DNA of 64,000 nt from Notospermus geniculatus (lineage: Eukaryota > Nemertea > Pilidiophora > Heteronemertea > Lineidae), in the NCBI GenBank assembly GCA_002633025.1, contig NMRB01002032.1, positions 3,863 to 67,862 on the forward strand, in the 5' to 3' direction. Positions 43,573-56,340 of this stretch are shown here, in pieces. The number at the start of each line of letters is the position of its first letter. Position 1 is the first letter of the stretch. Both the position numbers and the translations under genes were made by a program. The notes under the pieces were generated by a model. It ran no database searches. It was not told where the DNA came from and worked only from the letters and a program-made list of their open reading frames with translations.

Positions 43573-44710
43573 GGGCACAACATTTTAGGTAAAATAATTG
43601 TCTGAGAGGATGCGTTTGGTAGTGTTATATCTTGCTTGGACAATGAATGGCCACGACATCATGTGGGAGAACTACATGTAGTAGGGCACCATCTTTCGAA
43701 AGGTCTAGGAAAGGTTGGGTGAATGAGTCGGCGTATTTTTATGGACAAACTGAAAGAGCAAAAGCCCAATTTTGAATCTTGCGTAAATGTGTAAAACTTT
43801 TCTGGGACTTCATAATGAGTTCATCAATATTATCTATCCTGTATCACTTCAAGTATCCGAAGAATAAAAAATCGAACTTAGTTATTGCAATTACACTATC
43901 ATACGATGATTAAGACAAAAAAATGTTTTTTAAGGACTTCTCCAATTAAAACTCAAAATGTCATCAAAATATTAACGACAATATTCTCTTACAGTCACGT
44001 CACGACTGCACTTCAAGCTGTCTTCAAATTAGGTGAGAACGTGTTGTTGCCCAAATCAAAATTATCAGTGTAAATGCCAGATTCTTTATATCAAGCGCCG
44101 TGTGTAATCATAACCAGTAATTGTTTTTGGTACACTTTGATGTCGCAAACTAATTTAGCGTCACTTTGAACCTTCAAGCAACAACAGAATGGCGGTGGAC
44201 CATCAAACAAACGGTTTGCAACTGAAGAGGAAACACAAATTACCCACTAAAGAGAAAATTCTTTCAACATTGTCAACCCATTAACTTGCGATGTTTTTAA
44301 ATAACCGTAACCTAACTTTGTTCGTCTCCATGGTACTTAGTTAAAATCGGAATGAAGTGGCAAATGTCAGTGGGAGTCGAGTGTCTTTAATGTTGAATGA
44401 TAATCTGCTCAGCGTTTTTTTACCGAAGCCTGGAGCCTCTCAGATGTCCAAGAATAGTTTAACCCAAGCAAGTCATTTTTTTTCAATTTTGAGAAATAGA
44501 GACCAAACTTACTAAAATGGTAACAATTCAATTTTGACAAAATGTGACTTGCTAGGTTTTCCCTTACCACAAGCATGGTGATTAAATCGTACTTTAGCAG
44601 ATTACATAGGGGATCTACTGGATTAGCCCAGCTTTGCAATGAGGAACCAAACTCACTGTCTCAATAGGTGTCATTAGTGGTTAGATCTATTGAATTGAAA
44701 GGGACATTCA

Positions 44711-44817
44711 GGGGCCGTATGCATAAAACATCTTAAGTGTAAAACTTCCCTTAAACTATTGTTCCAAACAAAAGATAAGGAACATTTTACACTTAAGATA
44801 TTTTATGCATACGGCCC
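44711..44817. mobile_element. GGGGCCGTATGCAT hairpin, uninterrupted
   Basis: A 107-bp inverted repeat with ends GGGGCCGTATGCATAAAACA and the complement, and loop TTGTTCCAAACAAAAG. It is the unfilled counterpart of 36232-36587. Confidence 0.75.
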
Positions 44818-46085
44818 GTGGTCCTGATCAATTTCCCACACAAAAGGCATCCATTGTATAGGACCTGATTACTGTGTGCTGCCCTCTATCACAGTTATGA
44901 TCCCCACTGACCGTATTCTGAATGTTATTCGAAGGCAGCAAAGACAGCAGTTGTACAAATACATGTATGCTGTCTGTAGGCAATAAATTCCCGATATGAG
45001 AAAAATACATGCAATTGATTCAAAATGGTGATACTGGATTCTCTATTCTCAGACACCTTGACTAACACGACCAGTTCGCTTTAATAAGGGATAAACTAAC
45101 ACAGAGTGATCCATGGGACAACTGTCAGAATAGCTGTGTCTATTGCCACCTCCATGTAGGCTAGTTTTGTGTTGCCAAAATGGGCCTGAAATGACTAACT
45201 GTGACACCCCAATCTGTACCCAGAGTTCATATCAACATTGCCACATTAAACTCTGGAAATGCCTAGATCGGTACTACTTTTCCACAGTGCAAAATGCATT
45301 GTTCGAGGCGGAAGAATTTATGACGGGTGCTAAGCAATTGCGTAGGGATTGGAAAGAGTTCGTATTTTGTTTCTTAATAAAACATTGAATACCCAACGGA
45401 ATGTTAAAATAGTAGTATTTTTACAAATACTGGAACAAATGCTAAATTTTGGTACGATTACTTTTATTAAAATAATTGGTAAAATCGATGAGCACAAAAA
45501 TCTTGTGCTGTGTTTAGCCGTTTTCAGAGGTCTTAGCCGAGGAACGATGGTGGCGACCTCTTCATATTGTGACAGCCATATTCTGAAACTGATATAGTCA
45601 GTGAATGATAACAATAGAGCACTTCCGCTGTTCTATGTTGTGGAATCACTATGTGCTAGTTTCACAGCCCTCTAGGACGGGCACTAGGTAGAGAAGTTCA
45701 GAAAAATTCTTGCTAATGTTTGTGTCACCCGTTTTCAATTAAATGTATAGGGATCATGCAAAGAAATGGTTGCGTGCAACCTCACTGAGTGATCTCACAG
45801 GCGATAATCGCATACGACGACCGTCTTGTCGCTAATGGTACGCTCGCTGTGAACAGATTATTTTAATGGGAGAGGAAATGAGATACAGAGATTTACATAA
45901 AATAGCCTCGTACATTCTCGTCGATAGGAGATTAAAGATTCATATCAGTCCCGTTTTCAGTCCATGTGGAATGTCGATAATTTTTTTCAACAGTACATGT
46001 ACATGTACGCGATGGTTCATAATTTAGAACACTACATGTATGAAACGTCACCATCACTTACATGAAGTCTAGAGCTGTTTTTGAG

Positions 46086-46640
46086 GGTGACTTCCCAGTT
46101 CGCCCAATCCCATTTCGCCCATTCCCATTTCGCCCCAATTTTTTTCCCCATTTCGCCCTCTGCCATCTCGCCCCTTACCCATTTTGCCCTTTACCATTTT
46201 GCCCCATTACCACCTCGCCCAATCATCTTTTCGCCCACTTACCATTTCGCCCTTTTGCCAATTCAGCCTTTGCCGATTCGCCCAATGCCATCTCGCCCCT
46301 TAACCATTTCGCCCCTTCAGCAATTCGCCCAATGCCATTTTGCCCATTCATCATCTCGCCTCTTTACCATTACCAAACGCAAAATGGCGTTTGGGCGAAA
46401 TGGGAAGGGACCATTTGGGAAAAGGGCGAAATGGTCATTGGGCGAAATGGGAAAGTTGGGCGAGATGGCTTTGGGATGAAATGAAAAATGGGCGAAAATA
46501 AAATTGGGCAAAACGGCAAAAGGGCAAGAGACAGATATTGGGCGAAATGGTAAGAGGGCGAAGTGGGAAAGGGCGAAAAAAGAATGGGCGAAACGGGAAA
46601 AATTTGGGCGAAACGGCAATGGGCGAACTGGGAATAAACC
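46086..46640. mobile_element. 555-bp element built of CATTTCGCCC words, 9-bp target duplication
   Basis: GTTTTTGAG flanks both sides (46077-46085 and 46641-46649) and occurs once in copy 1. The ends are GGTGACTTCCCAGTTCGCCC and the complementary GGGCGAACTGGGAATAAACC. The left half is made of dozens of irregularly spaced CCATTTCGCCC-type words and the right half of their complements, so the whole folds into one long hairpin. A 9-bp duplication fits Mutator-like transposases. The long open frames on both strands are products of the repeat and not genes. Confidence 0.75.
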
Positions 46641-48088
46641 GTTTTTGAGTTCGAACATGCCTGCTTCTCATTTTGAAAGCCCTGGAGACTCATTCAATAT
46701 TGAATCTTGAAACTTAGACCCGACTTCAGTCCTCAAGCTACAGTTCGGACTTCAATCTCAGCTCGACGTGCTTGTAGCACCGACCTCCGGGATAGGGCGT
46801 ACCGAGATTGTCGTATTGCTAGAGATACGGTATTAGTCGCGTCAAGAGGAAGGAAAATGACCTCGACGCGACTCGTCCACGAATAAACGCAGATTCTTCT
46901 GGATGGATGCGGCCATTTTCGCTGAAAGGGTAAATGTCGTCCAAGATCTCAATCTTCACTAAAACAATACCCTGGGTGTACTTTTCGTAGACGAACATCA
47001 CCCAGCATTGTAGTATGACACCTGGATTCGAGGTTGTCTCGCCCGTGGTGACGTCACCGCCTGAAGAATGTAATGAACAACTACACTCAACAAGTACCGC
47101 GGTGCGAGACCGCGAGATTCCACGGGATTTCTAATTAGGACTCGTTAACCTACGCACAGATTGCGGAAGCTGGGTGCTTCGGCTATCGAAACTACACCCA
47201 GGGTATTGTTTTAGTGAAGATTGAGATCCTGGGTAATCTATGTATACCCAGGACGACATTTACCCTTTCAGCGCCATTTTCCTTCTTGCAGCATGTCTGG
47301 GTTCAAGCTTCAAGATTGAAGTTTGATTTCAAGCTTGAAAAATGACGTCTTGGGGTTCAGGCTTGGAGATTGAGGAATGAATGTATGAGTTCTGGGCTTT
47401 CTGTTTCCGCTGTAATGATGTGCACTTGTACAAGACGAGTAGGCCCTATCGTACTCGCCTGCCATGGGTTTTGTTGCATATACATACTTACAAATAATTG
47501 ACAGCACCATTTTGTGCCCAACTTCCAGTGCGAAGAGCATGATCTTCCACGCAATTTCGGCAGAATACCCAGCACAACCTTGTACGTCTATACGTATGTA
47601 TAGACATCCTGCAAAAGTCGGCCATGACAGATCAGAAGGGGTAAACATTAACCTCGGCCTAGGAAGCCTAGTGCATTTGTACAGTTGGCTGCTGTGATTA
47701 CCGTCTGTACAATGCACTAGGCCCAATGTTTGTTTACCCCTTCTGACCTGTCATGGCCGACTTTCGTTGGATATCTATTCACCCGTCCATTTTGTTGAAT
47801 ATCCATTAGCATGTAGGCCTATGACATTAAAATGAAGTACAAGAACAAGAAGTCTATGAAGTCTAGATGAAGTCTTGATGGGAGAATTTAGATGTTATTC
47901 AACGGAGAAGGGAATGCAACCTGCTTCCGAATTTTTTACGGTGATTTGGTCCTAGCTGCTAGTTTCTGCAAAAGTCATATATGCATTGGTCTAACTAACA
48001 CAACATACAATTAGCTTACATTGTCATAGATGTATGTGTTCGTCCCCTCCAAGAGAGATATCCAAAGAACATGATTGCAGCCTCCATT

Positions 48089-50851
48089 AAAGACCGTTAA
48101 TGAAGAACATGAACAGTGCGTTGCTTGGCGAGTACGGGATATACACACGAATCAATCAATCCGGCGCAATAGAACTAACCTAACGTGTTTTAATTAATTA
48201 CGCATTCAGACGGACAGCATCCGACTGCGGGGTAAGCGAGGTGTTGACGGACAGGCTATTGAGCTTATGTCAATGGCAGATCGTGTTGACAGTCAATAGA
48301 GTTCGTATAATGCTACATACATGTAAGGCACACGTACAAAAATATGTTCATCTCCCAGGGGCCATAATATACAGCACTACATGTATTTGCATGTAACATG
48401 AATGTGCATTTTAGAAATACGGCTCACCGGATTTTACGCAATGCGACGAAATGAGATACCGGTAATGCGCAACATGTGGAGGTACCGGTATCATTACTCA
48501 CAGGCCATGGGCCAAAGACAATGAATGGCGAAATGGACAACTTTAAGTTGGTTCCCTGTCTCACCGCTAGGGGCGCGATCGGGAACAAGGTAACAACGAA
48601 TCTAGGTCAACTGCAGCCAATAAGATCAGAAAACGATGCATACAAGTACATAATTCCAACCCCCGCCACTCTCTTTGGTTCGCTACATATTCGTCCACCA
48701 GAGGCGCTGTATAGCCCAAGACCGCTGACGTCGAGAGCTGAGGATCGCTGTCTTCTCGACGAGGGGAACCACGATGATTTTGAAAAGGAGTGCAGAAGGA
48801 GCATTGAATAAATGAAGATAAGATACATGTACATGTATAAAGAAATAGATAAACAACTTCATACATGTATATTTCGTGCCGACACGCAGTCTCCAATTCG
48901 ATTTGGTGGTTCGTTGCGACTTCGAGTTATTACAAGGAATAGTGGCATCGATTAGAATATGGTCAATACATGTAATACGTTTATCAACGGGATGTCGTCA
49001 CATTGTTTAGAGACCATATGTTCCGATATATTTTACACTGCATCATTGTCAGTGATGAAACTTGGTAACATTCATCACGATCATCTGACCTCTGTCCACA
49101 ACGCCCATTAATTGGAATAGCAGACGTGTTATGCCGACTGTATTTGTGATAGGGGTGCGTGTGCATAGCACTGGAAATATGATGATGTATCAAATCCGAC
49201 AGTTTCATGGGCGGCGCCATATTGAAAATTGCTACCTCCACAGAGAGAAGAGCCGACTCACCGTGCTCTGGCCCCGATCGACTAGTAGTAGAGAGGCAGA
49301 AACCCAAAATGACAAAATCAAAATCATTTTGTAGTACAGAGTGGCATCCACCGTGGATAGTTGGCCCGTGGGGTGGTGCATTGTGCCAGGGTGGATGCCA
49401 CCTCAGATTTTTCCTTATAAGCCTGTTTTAACCCTTTTTGTGCAAAAATGGATATTTCTAAAACGGCTCATATTTTGGGGGTAGGCCAAACCAAAATGCC
49501 TATATCTCCGGAAGTTTTTTAAGATAGGAGAACAAACTAACCATCAAAATGAAGCTTGGTGTGTATGCTATTCAATTTATTTATCAAAAATCACAATATG
49601 CCTTTCGGCTGGGGGTGACGAGGGTCACAATACAGACCGACCCTTCAACCCCCAAAAATGACCCTTCCATCAAAATACACCCTTAGGAATGTCATATTTC
49701 AAAGAATGGCAACATCTTTTGCATTGAATGTGTAGAAGACATATTTCTGCAGTTTTTCACAAACTTTTGGGTCCCTAGGTTAATTAGGGTGGAAACCAGG
49801 GGGGTATGTACATTGCCCTTTTNAGTGTCAGTGTCTGAATGGAAACGGTACCGAAACCGTGCTCGACACGAACCCAGGTCCGGGTCGACCACGGCACGCT
49901 TTAAGTGGAAGTGGAAAAGGGGCTTTTGTCCGAGGTCTCCGATATCGGGGCCATGAGGACTCTGACAAATCAAATATACGATTATTTTGTATTTGGGCTT
50001 CTTTAAGGAGTTCTACCCTAAGGCTCTGTTTATGAACGCTGCCTATTAACCTGGCTCGTCATTTCACTCCCCTCGGGTGTCAGAATAATTTGCTATTGAT
50101 AATTATGTCAAATTCGATATTTTGCGATACATGTATCTCAAGCTGTGATGCAATTAGCGAATACAAGGTTTGTCTCCTATGTTTGCTGAGCTCGGGATTC
50201 CAGTCACGTTTGCTATTGCCTAAAACGTCACAAGCAGTAATTTTAAGTACTATTGTTACAGTCATAACAACAGTACATGTACTTACAATTACTAGTATGA
50301 CATTGGTGAGCAGCATTTCAAATATGGAATGACCTTGAAGGTCAAGGCCAAGGTCAAGGTCAAAAGGCCCCAAGATGGGGAAATGAATAAGAGCAACAGT
50401 TGGTCATAGAGATGTTCACCCCTGGTTCGTTTTCATTTCACTCCCAATCCCTCGTTGAACAATAAAACCGGACATAGATTCCAGGGGACTATGACCCCTG
50501 CCACACCGGTCGTGTAGAGTTAAAAATACCTCATTTTCGGTTGGGATCTTGCAGTTTGGCTACAAGTAACTCCATTTACCACGCTAGTCCTTATACGTAA
50601 TTATTCCCAGTTGTATCAAGTGGAAAATCAGTTTTTCGGGCTGGCTTCGTTTGATCGACAAGACAATGAGTTGGTCATCTGTACTGAGCAGATTTGATCT
50701 CGTGGTCTGCATGACTGAACCCAAGATAGGGAAACTAGTAATCGTGAAGCATCTTCTTTTTCTTCTGCACACCGCCCTGCGATTCAGTCATTTTCGCTCG
50801 GTTATATTGCCTCCATTATGCCCTGTGCTGTCCCTCATATGGTTAATTGCG
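48089..50851. other. Intergenic, no supported gene
   Basis: A 111-codon frame at 48476-48811 has no recognised family. An N lies at 49823. At 50336-50366 AAGGTCAAGG repeats. No exon with splice support, inverted repeat or RNA gene was found. Confidence 0.35.
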
Positions 50852-51120
50852 AGGCCCGTATGCACCAACCTCAGATTAGCACCAACCTCAGATTAGCCCC
50901 AATTCAGCTTAAGTCCAACTTAAGCTCCAGCTTAAATTTTAATCCTATTGCACCAACCATCGCTGATCCAGAAGTGGGGCTTAAGCTCTTGAATGACAGG
51001 CTTAAGTTTAGGATTAACTCGGGCCTAAGCTCTTGACATGCTTGAATAACAGCTTAAGTTATGGATCAGTTAAGCTGTAGCTTAAACCCAAATTCGGATC
51101 AGTTGGTGCATACGGGCCCG
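50852..51120. mobile_element. GGCCCGTATGCACCAAC inverted-repeat element
   Basis: Ends AGGCCCGTATGCACCAACCT and the complementary GTTGGTGCATACGGGCCC. The interior consists of AGCTTAAGT-type palindromic words repeated in both orientations. It belongs with the GGGCCGTATGCA hairpins. Confidence 0.6.
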
Positions 51121-51644
51121 AATGTCTAGATAACCCAGTTCTTGCTGAGAGTCTATCACGTGTACCATCTGTGTAATGATAGGCTGACCCTAAATCTGAC
51201 CTTTCCCATCAGCCAACCATTCTGCTCGTCCAAGAGTAAAATGTATTCTGATTGGTTAAAAAAGCGTGATTTTTTTTAAAATTTTTTATCGGTCATTTCA
51301 TCGGAACCAAACGAACGTCACTTTAAAGCCTGTCCAACCAATCAGCGTCCGCCATCAGGCTGCAACTGAGCAAAATCCTAAAACACTTTCTCCAGCGCGG
51401 CAGCGGAAACAGTAGTGGTGCCACCTGGCGGTAAATCGGCAGAATACCGGCCATTCGAAGCAGTGGTTTGTGAAGGGTAGGTACGGAGCGAAACAAAACA
51501 CTGCGAGAGGAGTGTAGGGCCAGGTATCAAAGCTGCAACCCCATCGTGTGCATACCTCAGCAACAGAAGACAAAAACGTTTGTCCATTTATTTTTTGGGA
51601 TGAGTGATTGCCCAAACTGAATGTTGTCTCAAAGAAGAACGTTA

Positions 51645-52622
51645 TTATTGTGAGTACACGTCTACAAATTGTAAACCATGGTTTCTGTCATATTGGGAAG
51701 AGAAAAGCATCACTATTTTACCATCCGGAGCAAAATGTGCTTTAAATTTGTACGCACCACCGGTCCTTGGCTTGAAAGTATATAAAATCATCATCGGTTT
51801 GAAAGAACGACTCGCGAACAAGGGTCTTATCGTCTTACAGTTAACGTCGTATCCAAAAAATATCATTTTTTTCTCGTAAGACGTGTACAGCATGTAATAC
51901 TGGAAAAATCTTTGGTGTTGTCGACTCCACACTGAACCTACAGGAGGACGATATGACGTATCATCCCAAACTATCTGACCGACATACCCGTTTTTCCTTT
52001 GAAAAAGAAAGAAACCGGGCTTCGTAACATCGCAATCATGGATCACGTCACTTTCAGCAGTGAACACTTTGTACATGCGTTGAAAGGCCTCACATGCGTG
52101 TGGGGGTTCCAGGTCAATTTTATTTAAGAGCACGACCGATTTACTTGAGTTAACGAATGACATCGTGTAGACAGTTGCTTTTGTGCTTCCTGGAAAATCA
52201 TACTTGCACGTGAACATGACTTTGTCTTTGTGAAACACTGGGGGTGCTAGCATCGGTGCTTGACAGCAACGGTCAGATTTCGGTAAGGCCAGCTTAAACA
52301 TGACTGACTGATTAGATATATCGAGAAGCTGAAATATTACTCTTCCAACGTGTCCAACAACGAGAAGAACTAAAAACCTTCTATTATAAAGACGCTGGTA
52401 CATGAGTACATGAGCGCGTTTATATTTCACCAAATGCCGAAGTTGAAACGTGTTATTTTCATGTTTATATAGTCTGACAGTGTTCGGGAATATACCGCCA
52501 TCCGTATTTATTAATAAATATCCTGAAAGCATGTCATACCACCAGGTATCCCGACCGGCGCGAAATTTAAAAGGCGGTTTGAGCGATGTTCTAGCGGTTC
52601 GTTTGTAATGTATCGTACGTTC
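51645..52622 (-). CDS. Coding exon of unknown function, about 326 residues
   Basis: The exon starts after a splice acceptor (GCTTGAAACAG) at 52622 in phase 0 and ends at a TAA at 51645; an AATAAA-type signal lies about 55 bp downstream. The open frame continues upstream to 52892, but that part contains a TGTC microsatellite and reads DRQTDRQTDRQT, so it was excluded. The protein is rich in aromatic residues and in short hydrophobic strands separated by turns, for example FLVLLVVGHVGRVIFQLLDI, DKVMFTCKYDF, FFLFQRKNGYVGQIVW and GKIVMLFSS. This resembles a beta-propeller-like C-terminal region, as in some F-box proteins, but no motif proves it. There are no transmembrane segments of convincing length. 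Upstream exons were not found. Confidence 0.5.
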   Translation of the reverse strand, partial: ERTIHYKRTARTSLKPPFKFRAGRDTWWYDMLSGYLLINTDGGIFPNTVRLYKHENNTFQLRHLVKYKRAHVLMYQRLYNRRFLVLLVVGHVGRVIFQLLDISNQSVMFKLALPKSDRCCQAPMLAPPVFHKDKVMFTCKYDFPGSTKATVYTMSFVNSSKSVVLLNKIDLEPPHACEAFQRMYKVFTAESDVIHDCDVTKPGFFLFQRKNGYVGQIVWDDTSYRPPVGSVWSRQHQRFFQYYMLYTSYEKKMIFFGYDVNCKTIRPLFASRSFKPMMILYTFKPRTGGAYKFKAHFAPDGKIVMLFSSQYDRNHGLQFVDVYSQ

Positions 52623-52707
52623 CTGTTTCAAGCAGAACAAAACAGTACAGTAATTATGTACATGTACATGTATTATTTTATAAATACTAGTATCGGAAAC
52701 CATATTG

Positions 52708-52762
52708 TGTTTGGTCTGTCTGTCTGTCTGTCTGTCCGTCTGTCTGTCCAGTCTGTCACACC
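52708..52762. repeat. TGTC microsatellite
   Basis: About ten units of TGTC with two interruptions (TGTCCGTC and TGTCCAGTCTGTC). It lies upstream of the exon at 51645-52622, probably in its intron. Confidence 0.8.
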
Positions 52763-52892
52763 TTGTAACTTTGTTCCTGAAACAGCTTGTACAGACCTGG
52801 CAAGGTAACATGACCTGAGCGACAAGATGGAATGAAAATTTCAGGTATCCCGGTGAAATTGATATATCAAAGGTTGAGATTTTGTCTGTCAC

Positions 52893-53610
52893 ACCTTTGT
52901 TTTTGGCTCCGAGGCCAGGTAGACTATAGTAACAAGTTCCTTCCCTATATGTTTATGGCCCTTGGCAAGATACTGGCATCAACAAATTTATTCTCCACGG
53001 TCAGCATCATAGTGATATTGATACGTCAAATTTGATATTTTGGTATATCGGGAGATCTGGCACGGTAAGCGACCTGCAACTGGTATCGCAACATCATAGC
53101 TCACCCAAGGATGTTACTGCAACCTGAACTTTTCAGTTTGCACTTGCTCGGTCACATGATATTTGCGATATCATGACGAGATTTGAAATGCAAGTATGAT
53201 TTCATGAGATAAGTCAGAATCCGGTGAAGGTAGAAGCCTAAGTTATCAAGGATGACCTTTCAGATTACGCAATGGCCTTGAAGGTCAGAGTTCAAGGTCA
53301 AGGTCAAACAGTTCTAAAGAGCAAATCTGAACAGAAACTAGTTAGAAGCGTGTATTAACCATCTTAGGTTTAATCAAGGCACCAAAAATACCTCTCAAGG
53401 CCCGAGGTCAAGGTCACAGTTGACCAGCTCCAGTAACTTTTTATAACTTCAATTGGAAATTGGCTACTGGTACACTGACCACTGTCTTAATCGGAAACCA
53501 TTGACATCGCTCCGATGTCCTTTTCTTGTTCTGTAGTATCAATTGAATCATTACTTACGAAGGAATTTGTCAACATGCCGAAATAAAATGAAGTCTTTCA
53601 CTAAAAACCT
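52893..53610. other. Intergenic with GGTCAAGGTCA words
   Basis: AAGGTCA-type words recur at 53277-53310 and 53400-53420. The motif also resembles a nuclear-receptor half-site, but the spacing looks like dispersed repeat sequence. No gene was seen. Confidence 0.35.
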
Positions 53611-53976
53611 GGGGCGACCGCCACGAAACTACGATAGCACTAACAGGGCCTAACAGAGAAATTCTGTAATAGCCATTGCATACCTCTCTGTTAAGGGCGG
53701 TTTACACTAGGTTGCACCAAGTTGCAAGTTGCAGCAACTTGCAACTTGTTGCAATCTACCTGGGACGGTTTACACACAGAAAAATCGATGCAACATCCAG
53801 CGTGATTGAGTTGCAACAAGTTGCATGCCCGTTTACACATGCAACATTTATGAAACTTTTTGGTCTCATCAGGTTTTTGCAACAAGTTGCATGAAGTTGC
53901 ATATGAAAAGTTGCATGTGTAAACGGGCCTTTAGGCACTGTTAGTGCTATCGGAGTTTCGTGACGGCCCGCCCTGA
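53611..53976. mobile_element. Outer inverted-repeat element with a nested MITE
   Basis: Outer arms GGGGCGACCGCCACGAAACT with CGATAGCACTAACAG pair with CTGTTAGTGCTATCGG and AGTTTCGTGACGGCCCGCCC. The centre is occupied by a second element at 53691-53933. Confidence 0.6.
53691..53933. mobile_element. Nested PIF/Harbinger-like MITE rich in GTTGCA
   Basis: TTA flanks AGGGCGGTTTACACTAGG and the complementary TGTGTAAACGGGCCT. The interior is packed with AAGTTGCA and TTGCAACTT words in both orientations. Confidence 0.65.
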
Positions 53977-55869
53977 TTACTGAATTAGTACTTACTGGAG
54001 TCTAACTTCCTCTACGTTGACGACAGAAGCTGTCTCGCCTTCAGAACTCAAGAGTCCAATTTAGTAGACCGGCCAAGACCAACTCAAGTTTTGAAATAAG
54101 CCGGTCTGGAGAACATTCCAGTAGCAGCAATCAACTACATCGACAATATTTTTTATCCAACCAAAAAGGAAATAATACAAAAACTCAATTCAGCCATATT
54201 AATCATCAACCTCTGATCATAAATAATAGCCAATTCAGCCACATTAACCGCAAATCAAGCAGCCAATAGAACTCGACTGAAAACCCATAACCAATCAGTG
54301 AGGGGCATTGAAGTTATGAACAATTCGACCATTTATTGCAGAAACTAATCATTTCTATCACGAAGTAACGTAAACAATTGCATAAAAATACCAATATTCA
54401 ATTACACAGTGACAAAAGTTGATACCTACAGGGCAGACCATGCACAGAACACAAGAGTTAAGCCTACTTTATCCACAACTCGACCAAATGCATCATACGA
54501 ACTTTGTTAATCAAATCGAAATGTTTGATTCATGTAAGCAATTGCAGCAACTCTGTTAATTCTCCACGGCAGTTATTGCATAAATGGACCCATAAACGAA
54601 GTTATAATGAAAATTAATTACATCGCCAGACAGAGAAATATTTGACTGTTGTGAGAATGTAATCAAATTAAGACACAAGCCATTAGGGAAAACATTATTT
54701 TCTATTGAGTTTGGTTTCCCGTATTTCACCTAAATGACTTTCCTAATATAGATGCCTTGAGCAACTCACCGAAAAAAATAATAGAAAAAAATGTGGCAAC
54801 ACACTGTCAGACATGCTTACTGGCAACCAATGTGTGTTCAACAGGCACTACTTGATTGTTGAAGACACGACGGTACGTGTTTTTGTTTTTGTTCCAGTCA
54901 GTTGTAGTGTTGCGTATCACACCGGGGAAGAAGAACAAGATGCAGATTTGTCAGTCCATCTGCCTTCGCCCACAGTAGTTAGATGCTTTCAAGGGATGGT
55001 TTAACAAGACCGTCCTCCAACAAAAGAGCTCAAACACCAGCCTGCCAGCCACTGGTTACTTGTCGTCCCACTCATGCAAAGAACACTTCACAAAGGCAGT
55101 GCTCCTCACATGGACTGGTAGTCTAGAACTTGAACATGATATTCGACATTCCCTACTCACATCAAGATCTAATGCCATTGCAGAAGGAAAGGAATGACAG
55201 AAGGTCCATAAGTACTAGGACTGCCCATTTGAAATGAAATATCGAAGCCGTTACAAACCACTGTGTCTTGGCGATAGCCTTCAACAAAATGGCTTAGCTA
55301 CGGTTTGTTGGTGCAATCGACCAAGTCTTTGTCACAGAATCTACTTAAAGGGAGGACGTGATTAGTTTGCCAACACTTAGACATCACAGTACATTGTTGA
55401 ACTGTTTACTTTTGCCCCAATGACGATGACCTTGTGGTGAACGCAACCCACCATGATGTTGAAAAATAGCGCTTTTGAACCTGTTAGAAGGGACAGCCAG
55501 AAGTAAAGAAACACGTTCGCAAGATTAGGATGGGTCATTACGAGACCGTCCCCAAGGGCAACGTGCTGAGACGAAATTCGGCAATTTCGTCAACATTGTC
55601 CCTAAAGCGAAAGGTGGCGACGAAGTTTCTGCTGCGAGATTGGACCCATAGTCAAACGCCAAAAGTCAGGATACCANTAAGTCCAACTCGACAGCAGCAA
55701 AAATACATGTCAAAGGAGTTTACAAGCTAACAATTAAAGTGAAAGTTACAAATTGGGGTAATGAAATCCAGGTATAGGTATAGGCCTACTGAGAACCAAG
55801 AATAATACAAAAATTATAAACAAATGTTTATTTTGTGATCTAAAAGCTAAGAAAATAAACTACAATTCA
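53977..55869. other. AT-rich stretch, no supported gene
   Basis: Short frames at 54813-55004 and 55530-55730 lack recognisable domains. An N lies at 55677. If the two genes to the right belong to one transposon, its left terminus may lie in this stretch, but no terminal repeat could be identified because the other end is outside the window. Confidence 0.35.
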
Positions 55870-56340
55870 GTTGATAACAGTCACCTGAGAGAGAAGTAAT
55901 GTAAATTCACATGATTTAAAAACATTTGTACCGACTATTGATCACATTAAGTAATGTTTCTATTTCCAACATGACAGCAGTTTTTTTCTATTGTTGAACT
56001 ACATCAGAGGCATTCATTATTGCACAAGGGACTCATAATTCCTATCGCTGTTTGCCATGAGTTGCAGAGCCCGATACGAAAATCTAGTCAGGAATAGATT
56101 ACTACAATCTAGTTAGTAACACAGACGAGAGAAGTAATGTACATTCACATGATTTAAACAAATTTGCACTGACTATAGATTATATTAAGTAGTGTTCCTA
56201 TTTCCAACATGGCAGCAGTTTTTTTCTATTGTTATGAAATACATCAGCAGCATTCATTATTGCACAAGGGAATCATAATTCCTATCACCGTTTGCCCTCA
56301 GTTACGGAGTCTGATATGAAAATCTATTCAGGAATCTTCG
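55870..56340. repeat. Two tandem ~238-bp units
   Basis: GAGAGAAGTAATGTA, CACATGATTTAAA, TTCCAACATG and GCATTCATTATTGCACAAGG occur twice, about 238 bp apart, with roughly 10-15 percent divergence. They lie downstream of the DUF4806 gene. Confidence 0.7.

Larger units (their letters stand above)
41706..48088 (+). repeat. Large near-identical segment, copy 2 (6.4 kb)
   Basis: Aligns with 32053-40650. It lacks five insertions of copy 1 and has one of its own at 46086-46640. The copies otherwise differ by scattered substitutions and small indels, many of which are gains or losses of six bases that create TACATGTA or a similar palindrome. Confidence 0.9.

Noticed and set aside
46062-46693. Several long open frames on both strands rich in FAPLPF and RNGKR words
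   Set aside because: They are translations of the CATTTCGCCC word array in all frames and disappear outside the inserted element.
52623-52892. N-terminal extension of the 51645 open frame
   Set aside because: It contains the TGTC microsatellite read as repeated DRQT, and a good splice acceptor sits at 52622.
53277-53310. Nuclear-receptor response elements from AAGGTCA words
   Set aside because: The words occur in irregular runs, also at 50336-50366, and look like a dispersed simple repeat; no linked gene was found.
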